Shown one piece after another: positions 1 through 4,445 of a stretch of DNA of 6,120 bases. This DNA comes from Solirubrobacterales bacterium (GTDB lineage Bacteria > Actinomycetota > Thermoleophilia > Solirubrobacterales > Solirubrobacteraceae). Both the position numbers and the translations under genes were made by a program. The notes beneath the pieces were generated by a model. The model did no database searches, had not been told where the DNA came from, and saw nothing but the letters and a program-made list of their open reading frames with translations. The stretch lies in contig PLYX01000287.1 of the NCBI GenBank assembly GCA_003151895.1, positions 1-6,120 of the forward strand, given 5' to 3'. Within the stretch, counting starts at the first letter, position 1; every line of letters starts with the position of its first letter.

Positions 1-1180
1 GCGGGGTGCGCAGCCCGAACGCGGCGCGCAGCCACGCGGTCGTCTCGCCCGCCGGCGCCGCCGCGACCCTCGCCGCGAGTGCCAGCAGCACGCCGCTGCG
101 GTCGACGCGCAGCGAACGCCGCTCGATCAGCCGCTCGGCGATCGCCAGCACCGCCCGGATCGCGTCGATGACCTGGTCGTTGAGCGTGCGCCACGGAGAG
201 CCGCTGTCGTCCCCGCCGACGAACCATGCGCGCAGCCCGCGCCAGCGACTCAGCAGCTCCGCGCGCCGGCGCGCGTGCTGCTCCTCCACGGTCGCGCCAC
301 CGGGCAGCGCCACGAACTGCTCGGCGTCCACGATCCGCGCGACCAGCAGCTGCGCGCCGCTCGCCTCGATTCGATCGAGCAGCGCGAGGATCTCGGCCGA
401 ATAGTGGCTCCGGCTGTGACGAAAGCCCTGGAGGTGCTCGAGCAACGCGCCCTTGCCGCGCTCGAACTCATCCTCACCGATCTGCTCGACGGTCCGCATG
501 AGGTCGGACAGCGAGCGCATGAACGCCAGCGCGCCCGCGTGCAGCGCCTCGACCTCGGCCAGCACGCGCTCGAACATCTGCCGCAGCTGTGCCCCGTCCG
601 GCTCGGGCTGGTCGAGCTCCCGTGCGAGCCGCGCCAGCGCGTCGCGGATCGCCGGCAGCCGCGCCGTGTCCAGGCGGCCGATCTCCTCGCCGAGCGCATC
701 GAGCTGCGCGAGCAGCTCCTCGGTCAGCCGGCCAGCGGGCGTGACGTCGTACGTGTACCGGTTGCGGCGCCACTCGGCCGCCGTCGAGGCGAGGCTCGCG
801 TCGTGATCGCGCTCGACGGCGCCCCACCGGCCGAGTGCCTCGAGACGATCCTCGAGCCAGTCGAGATCAACCGCCAGCGCGTAGTGCTCGCGCAGACGGT
901 CGGCCACCTGCGCCGGGCGCAGCCGCAGCCCGAACGCCTGGTGCTCGACGTACAGGATGCGCATGATCCGGCGATAGGACTCGGCCTCCTCGGCGGTCGC
1001 GTAGCGAAGCACGTGGTGCGCGCCGAGGCGCTCGGGAGCAGGCGCGAGTGCGTTCGGGGCGGGTCGCGCCGCAGCGACCCCAGCCGCAGCGGCTCGCTCC
1101 ACGCCGGCGCCTCCCATCGGCGCTTCCGCGACACCCGCGACGAGGAACTCGCCTCGTGACTTATCCGACAACTTACCCAT
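1..1180 (-). CDS. jetA: DUF2397 / TIGR02677 protein, JetA-like subunit of a type II Wadjet system (3' end outside window)
   Basis: The ORF is open from an ATG at 1180 to the left edge: 393 codons without a stop. Residues 1-50 are an Ala/Pro-rich leader. The conserved part starts near residue 57 with RYATAEEAESYRRIMRIL, the 'Y-R-x-I-M-R' opening of DUF2397. Helical, Leu/Glu/Arg-rich sequence follows, then LRAWFVGG (about 316-323), ERRSLRVDRSG (about 352-362) and WLRAAFGL (about 383-390), matching the family's 'W..LR.WFvg', 'DRs' and 'AFGL' blocks. The family is near 480-500 aa, so roughly 100 residues are missing. Established: DUF2397 is JetA of type II Wadjet, a kleisin-like subunit working with DUF2398 (JetB), an SMC-like ATPase (JetC) and DUF2399 (JetD) to cleave plasmid DNA. 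Inferred: the partners lie left of the window. The start is uncertain: no clear Shine-Dalgarno precedes 1180, GTG at 1186 is in frame, and ATG at 1117 has GGAAG just upstream. Recognition is from motifs, not a search. Confidence 0.82.
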   Translation of the reverse strand, partial: MGKLSDKSRGEFLVAGVAEAPMGGAGVERAAAAGVAAARPAPNALAPAPERLGAHHVLRYATAEEAESYRRIMRILYVEHQAFGLRLRPAQVADRLREHYALAVDLDWLEDRLEALGRWGAVERDHDASLASTAAEWRRNRYTYDVTPAGRLTEELLAQLDALGEEIGRLDTARLPAIRDALARLARELDQPEPDGAQLRQMFERVLAEVEALHAGALAFMRSLSDLMRTVEQIGEDEFERGKGALLEHLQGFRHSRSHYSAEILALLDRIEASGAQLLVARIVDAEQFVALPGGATVEEQHARRRAELLSRWRGLRAWFVGGDDSGSPWRTLNDQVIDAIRAVLAIAERLIERRSLRVDRSGVLLALAARVAAAPAGETTAWLRAAFGLRTP

Positions 1181-1239
1181 TGTCACCGTACCATCGCGAG
1201 CAGGTCGGACGGAACCCTCGCCGGCTCCGCATCCGTTCG

Positions 1240-1258
1240 CGCTCGCCAAGCGCGAGCG
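1240..1258 (-). other. Stem-loop between vapC and jetA
   Basis: A perfect 7-bp inverted repeat (CGCTCGC / GCGAGCG) encloses a 5-nt loop in the 99-bp gap between the vapC stop (1280) and the jetA start (1180). No T-run follows on either strand, so it is not a classical intrinsic terminator. It could attenuate or process a vapC-jetA transcript, or be an operator for jetA. In sequence this GC-rich it could also be chance. Confidence 0.35.
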
Positions 1259-1279
1259 GCTGACGATCGGTACGTCGTC

Positions 1280-1690
1280 TCACGGCAGCAGCGTGAACGA
1301 GGCGACGTGTCGTGGTCGTACGACGGTGAAGTGCCGCCGGTCGAGCGTGGCGATCTCGGTCGCGTCGTGGCGTTCGGCGAGCGTCACCACCGATGCGTCG
1401 ACGATTCCCAGTGGGAGGTCGAGGTATTGCTCCATCAGCTCCGTGATGCGGTCCCATTCGTGGTCGAGCACGGGTTCGACGGCGATCTCCCCGGCGGCGA
1501 CGGAGCGCGCGAAGGCGACCTCGGCGTGGGGGCCGATGCGGTCGGCGAGCAGGTAGGAGACCTCGGTGACGACGAGCTCCGGCACGAGCAGCGGCCGTGT
1601 GGCGGCGACGATCAGCTCCACGCAGCGGCGATGGTTGTTGTCGCGTGTGGCCGCCGCCGCGTAGATCGGTCCGGCGTCGAGGATCAGCAT
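1280..1690 (-). CDS. vapC: VapC-family PIN-domain toxin ribonuclease
   Basis: A complete 136-aa PIN-domain protein, the usual VapC length (about 130-140 aa). The four acidic residues expected to hold the catalytic Mg2+/Mn2+ are visible: D5 in LILDAGPIYA, E43 in VVTEVSYLL, D98 in GIVDASVV and D117 in ATLDRRHF. VapC toxins are endoribonucleases, many cutting tRNA or rRNA, and are held inactive by a cognate VapB; here that is the ribbon-helix-helix protein encoded upstream on the same strand. The target RNA cannot be read from sequence. The ATG at 1690 is chosen because the hydrophobic first strand and D5 follow at once, as in the family. Only a weak GAG lies about 7 nt upstream. The start lies in a 34-bp tandem duplication that puts an identical second ATG at 1724, which reaches a stop after eight codons. 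The 148-bp gap to vapB is unusual, since vapB and vapC normally overlap or abut. No catalytic residue is missing, so the toxin looks intact. Confidence 0.9.
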   Translation of the reverse strand: MLILDAGPIYAAAATRDNNHRRCVELIVAATRPLLVPELVVTEVSYLLADRIGPHAEVAFARSVAAGEIAVEPVLDHEWDRITELMEQYLDLPLGIVDASVVTLAERHDATEIATLDRRHFTVVRPRHVASFTLLP

Positions 1691-1747
1691 GGCGCGCTCA
1701 ACGGCCGGCGTCGAGGATCAGCATGGCGCGCTCAACGGCCGGCGTCG
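1671..1747. repeat. 34-bp tandem direct repeat (2.26 copies) over the vapC start
   Basis: Copy 1 spans 1671-1704, copy 2 spans 1705-1738, and a 9-bp partial third copy spans 1739-1747. The two full copies are identical; each begins CCGGCGTCGAGGATCAGCAT on the plus strand. Read on the minus strand, each unit holds an ATG, codons for MLILDAG and about 23 nt of the same upstream sequence. Copy 1 runs into the real vapC, while copy 2 runs into CGT TGA. The period of 34 is not a multiple of three, so the upstream copy cannot extend VapC. Perfect identity suggests a recent slippage duplication. Confidence 0.95.
1698..1724 (-). other. Decoy vapC start: 8-codon abortive ORF made by the tandem duplication
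   Basis: ATG at 1724 encodes MLILDAGR and stops at 1700-1698, seven bases before the real vapC ATG at 1690. Its initiation context matches that of vapC for about 23 nt upstream, so ribosomes should start at both about equally. It therefore resembles a short upstream ORF ahead of the toxin. Whether it lowers VapC output or allows re-initiation is inference. Confidence 0.6.
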
Positions 1748-1816
1748 CCGATCGCGGCGAGCCTGGAGCGTGTCCGCTTGGCGTTGGGCATCGGCACCGT
1801 AAAGCGTCGTGATCAT
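1718..1816 (-). CDS. Possible 32-aa ORF in the vapB-vapC spacer, unknown
   Basis: ATG at 1816 opens a 32-codon frame (MITTLYGADAQRQADTLQAR at the start, then an Arg-rich run ending SAPC). Its TGA at 1720-1718 overlaps the decoy vapC ATG by 7 nt. Before the duplication arose, the same stop would have overlapped the vapC start itself, an arrangement common for coupled genes. There is no obvious ribosome binding site and no recognisable domain. It may be the decayed tail of an older antitoxin, a coupling ORF, or noise. Confidence 0.22.
   Translation of the reverse strand: MITTLYGADAQRQADTLQARRDRRRRPLSAPC
1745..1760. other. Inverted repeat next to the tandem duplication
   Basis: TCGCCG and CGGCGA form a perfect 6-bp inverted repeat around ATCG. 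It overlaps the end of the partial third repeat copy and lies upstream of vapC. It could be a small hairpin in the vapBC transcript that helped polymerase slippage, or an operator half-site. There is no T-run, so I do not call a terminator. Confidence 0.3.
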
Positions 1817-1817
1817 T

Positions 1818-1831
1818 CGGGAGTCATCCCG
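1818..1831. other. Short inverted repeat just downstream of vapB
   Basis: CGGGA and TCCCG form a perfect 5-bp inverted repeat with a 4-nt loop, 8 bp past the vapB stop on the minus strand. No U-tract follows, so termination is doubtful. It could set the 3' end of a vapB-only message, giving more antitoxin than toxin, but that is a guess. Confidence 0.2.
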
Positions 1832-1838
1832 CCGCCGC

Positions 1839-2087
1839 CTATCGTGGCGGTGAGGTGTGCCGGCGGTCGATCGCCTGGCGCACGAGCTGGTCCACCCGCT
1901 CTGAAGCATCGTCAGGGCCGCCCTCCCCGATCGCGAAGAACGCCAGATGGCCACTATCGGCGGGCTGCGGCAGCTCCTGCTCGATCGCGTGGCGGGCCAC
2001 GTCGGCGATCGAGACACCCCTGCGTCTCGCCTCCAGTCGCAGGCGCGCGTCGAGTTCGTCGGGCAGCATCACCGTGGTGCGCTTCAT
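1839..2087 (-). CDS. vapB: VapB-family ribbon-helix-helix antitoxin
   Basis: An 82-aa protein. Residues 2-40 fit a ribbon-helix-helix (Arc/MetJ/CopG) DNA-binding fold: strand RTTVMLP, helix DELDARLRLEARRRG, turn, then helix SIADVARHAIEQEL. Residues about 47-72 (HLAFFAIGEGG then DASERVDQLVRQAI) resemble the C-terminal segment that VapB antitoxins of this type insert into the PIN toxin. The expected role is to neutralise VapC by direct binding and, as a complex with it, to repress the shared promoter. ATG at 2087 is preferred over the longer in-frame start at 2183: the family fold begins right there and a TANNNT -10 hexamer ends exactly 6 nt before it, whereas the extension (with DENLHDQRDDQTAEV) lies antisense to the transporter remnant. 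No Shine-Dalgarno precedes 2087, consistent with a leaderless message. The 148-bp gap to vapC is wider than usual. Confidence 0.86.
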   Translation of the reverse strand: MKRTTVMLPDELDARLRLEARRRGVSIADVARHAIEQELPQPADSGHLAFFAIGEGGPDDASERVDQLVRQAIDRRHTSPPR

Positions 2088-2124
2088 GCATATAGCATAA
2101 CGCATCCTTATCCTTGCTTGTGGA
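2088..2124 (-). promoter_or_regulatory. Predicted leaderless promoter and operator of vapB
   Basis: On the minus strand TATGCT (2099-2094) is followed by six bases and the vapB ATG. That puts a TANNNT -10 element at -12 to -7 if transcription starts on the A of the ATG, the layout of leaderless genes in actinobacteria. A -35 match is weak (TCCACA at 2124-2119, 19-bp spacer). The segment is strikingly AT-rich for this window and contains repeated ATGC/ATATGC words and an imperfect TGC-N5-GCA dyad (2097-2087), a plausible VapB operator. Confidence 0.5.
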
Positions 2125-2279
2125 CGGCGGGCAACCTCGGCGGTCTGATCGTCGCGCTGATCGTGCAGGTTCTCGTCCACCATCCGCTGGGCGCTTTCCT
2201 GGCGATGGCCGCCGTGTCGCTGCTGGGACTGCCGCTCGTCGGGCGGCTCACCCGCGGACCGTTCCCGGGTAGCAGTCCG
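2118..2279 (+). pseudogene. Remnant of an MFS-type transporter C-terminus (last two membrane helices)
   Basis: The frame starting at 2118 reads GNLGGLIVALIVQVLV, HHPLG, then AFLAMAAVSLLGLPLVGRL and a short polar tail. Two hydrophobic helices joined by a short loop and ending in a basic tail match TM11-TM12 of major facilitator transporters, including the 'NLGG' helix start. About 85% of third positions in these 54 codons are G or C by hand count, a coding-like value. No start codon with an N-terminal domain precedes it: upstream the frame is antisense to vapB. No in-frame stop follows the tail; the frame runs on out of phase into hemE until 2729, so the original stop was also lost or frameshifted. 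I read it as a gene end cut off when the vapBC/jetA block arrived or by a deletion. Substrate is unknowable. Alternatives are a chance hydrophobic frame or a small membrane protein starting at TTG 2118. Confidence 0.5.
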
Positions 2280-2362
2280 TTAGGGTCTCGCCAAGATGCT
2301 CAATCTGGAGATTACGGAGAGCTGTTCCGTAGCGAATATCGTCCCGCGCGTGGATTTCCCGC

Positions 2363-2391
2363 TTGCGGAGGCTCGCGCGCGCCTTTACGGT
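2363..2391 (+). promoter_or_regulatory. Predicted promoter of the heme operon
   Basis: TTGCGG (2363-2368), a 17-bp spacer and TACGGT (2386-2391) make a reasonable match to a primary sigma promoter: TTG of the -35 and the T-A...T positions of the -10. GTG at 2399, in frame with hemE, begins 7 nt after the -10, so the message could be leaderless. With GTG 2429 as start, the leader would be about 30 nt. The region 2281-2428 has no other convincing element or terminator. Support is pattern matching only. Confidence 0.4.
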
Positions 2392-2428
2392 CGTTGGCGT
2401 GCAGAGCCGGGGGCTTGCGACAGCAGCC

Positions 2429-3487
2429 GTGGGCGATGACCCCGGCCTCATCGATGCGCCGCTGCTCCGTGCCCTGCGCGGGGAGCCGGTGGAGTACATC
2501 CCCGTCTGGTTCATGCGCCAAGCGGGGCGTTCGCTACCGGAGTATCGCGCCGTCCGCGAGCGCGCGACGCTGCTGGAGATCACGCACTCGCCGGAGCTTG
2601 CCGCCGAGGTCACACTGCAGCCCGTCCGCCGCCACGGCGTCGACGCCGCGATCCTGTTCTCGGACATCGTCACGCCGCTGGAGGCCATCGGCGTGGATGT
2701 CGACATTCGGCCTGGCGTCGGACCCGTGATCGCCACGCCGGTGCGAACCTCGCGCGACCTGCGGCGGCTGCGCCCGTTCGAGCCGGCCGCAGACGCGCCG
2801 TGGCTGGCGGAGGCCGTGCGTCTGGCCTGCTCGGAGCTGAGCGTGCCGCTGATCGGCTTCGCCGGCGGGCCCTTCACACTCGCCAGCTACCTGGTCGAGG
2901 GCGGCCCGTCCAAGACGCAGGCCCGCGCCAAGGCCCTGATGCTCGCCGACCCCGCCACCTGGCGCATGCTGCTCGACCGCCTGGCCGACATCGCGCTGGC
3001 CTCGCTCACCGCGCAGGTGCAGGCCGGAGCGCAGGCGGTGCAGGTGTTCGACAGCTGGATCGGGTCGCTCTCGGCGCGCCACTACACGGCGCACGTGCTG
3101 CCGGTCGTGCGGCGTCTGTTCGACGGGCTCGCCGCCCTTGGGGTGCCGCGCATCTACTTCGGCCTGGGTACAGGCCACCTGCTCGAGGCGATCGGCTCGG
3201 CCGGCCCGGACGCCGTGGGGCTCGACTGGCGCGTGCCCCTGGACGAGGGCCGCTTGCGTCTGCCCCCCGAGGTCGCCCTGCAGGGCAACCTCGATCCGGT
3301 CGCCTGCCTGGCGCCGCGTCCGGTGCTGGAGGCCGAGGTCGCCGACGTGCTCGCCCAGGCCCCCGGACGTGGATACGTCTTCAACCTGGGCCACGGCGTG
3401 CCGCCCGAGACCGACCCCGGCTCGCTGACGCATGTCGTGGAGCTCGTGCACGCTCATCGCACGCGGCGTGAAGGGCTGGCCCCTTGA
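2429..3487 (+). CDS. hemE: Uroporphyrinogen decarboxylase
   Basis: HemE removes the four acetate carboxyls of uroporphyrinogen III to give coproporphyrinogen III, in the cytosol and without a cofactor. From GTG 2429 the protein is 352 aa, the normal family size, and it aligns end to end. Visible signatures: PVWFMRQAGRSLPEYR (residues 25-40; R30 and R34 bind substrate carboxylates), AILFSDIVTPL with catalytic D79, GFAGGPFTLASYLVEGGPSK with Y154, VFDSWIG with S209, and NLGHGVPPETDP with H322 at the C-terminus. All key residues are present. The start is uncertain. GTG 2429 leaves the usual short lead before PLLRALRGE; in-frame GTG 2399 would add 10 residues and sits 7 nt after a -10-like box; TTG 2363 would add 22. 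None has a convincing Shine-Dalgarno. The TGA overlaps the hemH TTG (TTGA), so translation is probably coupled. It is the first gene of the operon. Confidence 0.96.
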   Translation: MGDDPGLIDAPLLRALRGEPVEYIPVWFMRQAGRSLPEYRAVRERATLLEITHSPELAAEVTLQPVRRHGVDAAILFSDIVTPLEAIGVDVDIRPGVGPVIATPVRTSRDLRRLRPFEPAADAPWLAEAVRLACSELSVPLIGFAGGPFTLASYLVEGGPSKTQARAKALMLADPATWRMLLDRLADIALASLTAQVQAGAQAVQVFDSWIGSLSARHYTAHVLPVVRRLFDGLAALGVPRIYFGLGTGHLLEAIGSAGPDAVGLDWRVPLDEGRLRLPPEVALQGNLDPVACLAPRPVLEAEVADVLAQAPGRGYVFNLGHGVPPETDPGSLTHVVELVHAHRTRREGLAP

Positions 3488-4422
3488 GCGCGACGGCCGT
3501 GCTGGCGATGGCTTACGGGACCCCGGCGGGGCCCGAGGAGCTCGAGGCCTACTACACGCACATCCGCCGCGGGCGACCGCCCACCCCTGAGCTGCTTGCC
3601 GAGCTGCGCCGGCGCTACGAGGCGATTGGCGGGCACTCCCCGCTGCTGGAGCTCACGCGCGCGCAGGTGGCGGGGCTCGAGCGCGCGCTGGCCGACGCGG
3701 GCCACCCGGACATCCCGGTCGCGCTGGGGATGAAGCACGCGGCGCCATTCATCGAGGACACCGTCACCGAGCTGGCCGCCGGCGGCGCGCGGCAGATCGT
3801 AGGGCTTGTGCTGGCGCCACACTACTCGCGCCTGAGCGTCGGCGAGTACACCGAGCGCGCGCGGGCCGCGGCGGCTGCCGCGCCCGGGCAGCCCGCCGTG
3901 TCGGTGGTGCGCTCCTGGCACCTGGCGCCCGGGTATGTCGACTGCCTGTCGGTGGCGCTCGAGGACGCGCTCCGTGCACTGCCCGCGGAGGCGTCCGGCG
4001 GGGCGCATGTCCTGTTCACCGCCCACAGCCTCCCCAAGCGGATCCTCGACGAAGACGATCCCTACCCTGCGCAACTGCGCGAGACCGCGGCCGCGGTGGC
4101 GGCGCGTACCGGGCTGGAGCGCTGGTCGGTCGCCTGGCAGAGCGCCGGGCGCACACCCGAGCCCTGGATCGGCCCAGATGTCCTGCAGGCGCTGGGCGAG
4201 CTGGCCGCCTCCGGCGCCGGCGCCGTCGTGGTGTGCCCGGCGGGCTTCGTCTGCGACCACCTGGAGGTCCTCTACGACCTGGACGTCGAGGCCGGCGCCC
4301 GCGCGCGAGAGCTGGGGATCGCGTTCGCCCGAACCGCCTCGCCCAACGCCGACCCGCGCCTGTTGGGAGCCCTCGCGCACATCGTCCTCGACCAGCTCGC
4401 CCAGGACGCGGCAGCGGCATGA
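3484..4422 (+). CDS. hemH: Ferrochelatase, Gram-positive (coproporphyrin III) type
   Basis: A 312-aa class II chelatase that inserts Fe2+ into the porphyrin. It resembles the monomeric, soluble Bacillus subtilis enzyme (CpfC) over its whole length: MAYGTP with Y11, EAYYTHIRRGRPPTPELL (21-38), RYEAIGGHSPL, GMKHAAPFIEDTV, LAPHYSRLSVGEY, TAHSLPKR with catalytic H181, VAWQSAGRTPEPWIGPDV, and CDHLEVLYDLD with E261. In Gram-positives this enzyme acts on coproporphyrin III, giving coproheme that ChdC then decarboxylates; that substrate is inferred from family and taxon. There is no C-terminal cysteine cluster, so the [2Fe-2S] centre known from mycobacterial ferrochelatases is absent. The start is TTG 3484, sharing TTGA with the hemE stop; an internal ATG at 3508 would remove eight residues just before the Y11 motif. 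The stop lies 19 nt before hemY. Confidence 0.95.
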   Translation: MSATAVLAMAYGTPAGPEELEAYYTHIRRGRPPTPELLAELRRRYEAIGGHSPLLELTRAQVAGLERALADAGHPDIPVALGMKHAAPFIEDTVTELAAGGARQIVGLVLAPHYSRLSVGEYTERARAAAAAAPGQPAVSVVRSWHLAPGYVDCLSVALEDALRALPAEASGGAHVLFTAHSLPKRILDEDDPYPAQLRETAAAVAARTGLERWSVAWQSAGRTPEPWIGPDVLQALGELAASGAGAVVVCPAGFVCDHLEVLYDLDVEAGARARELGIAFARTASPNADPRLLGALAHIVLDQLAQDAAAA

Positions 4423-4445
4423 TCTCAATGTCAGGACCGCGATGA
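4419..4445 (+). other. 8-codon ORF bridging hemH and hemY
   Basis: ATG at 4419 (MISMSGPR) overlaps the hemH stop as ATGA, and its own TGA at 4443-4445 overlaps the hemY ATG as ATGA. It fills the whole gap between the two genes and contains the hemY ribosome binding site (AGGA, 4433-4436, 5 nt before the ATG). It could carry terminating ribosomes from hemH to hemY, or be accidental. No protein function is proposed. Confidence 0.3.

Noticed and set aside
275..1159. 294-codon plus-strand open frame opposite jetA
   Set aside because: It lies wholly antisense to the DUF2397 frame, is Leu/Arg/Gln-rich with no recognisable domain, and long antisense frames are expected at this GC content.
1671..1747. 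Tandem repeat considered as a CRISPR or iteron array
   Set aside because: Units are directly adjacent with no spacers, there are only two full copies, and they are explained as a duplication of the vapC start.
1307..2095. 262-codon plus-strand open frame opposite vapC and vapB
   Set aside because: Both minus-strand genes have clear folds and catalytic residues; this frame spans both and the spacer, with no domain of its own.
2249..2283. Possible terminator after the transporter remnant (GGAC...GTCC)
   Set aside because: Only a 4-bp stem with a large loop and no T-run.
2296..2439. 47-codon ORF ahead of and overlapping hemE, considered as a leader peptide
   Set aside because: Only about two thirds of its third positions are G or C, well below the neighbours; there is no good ribosome binding site and no regulatory amino-acid run.
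2534..3457. 307-codon minus-strand frame opposite hemE
   Set aside because: Antisense shadow of a well-conserved gene, His/Gln/Arg-rich and without a domain.
3935..4441. Longer version of hemY starting inside hemH
   Set aside because: The extension is an alternate frame of hemH, rich in Arg/Ser/Pro, and precedes the Rossmann fold without homologous sequence; ATG 4442 has a ribosome binding site.
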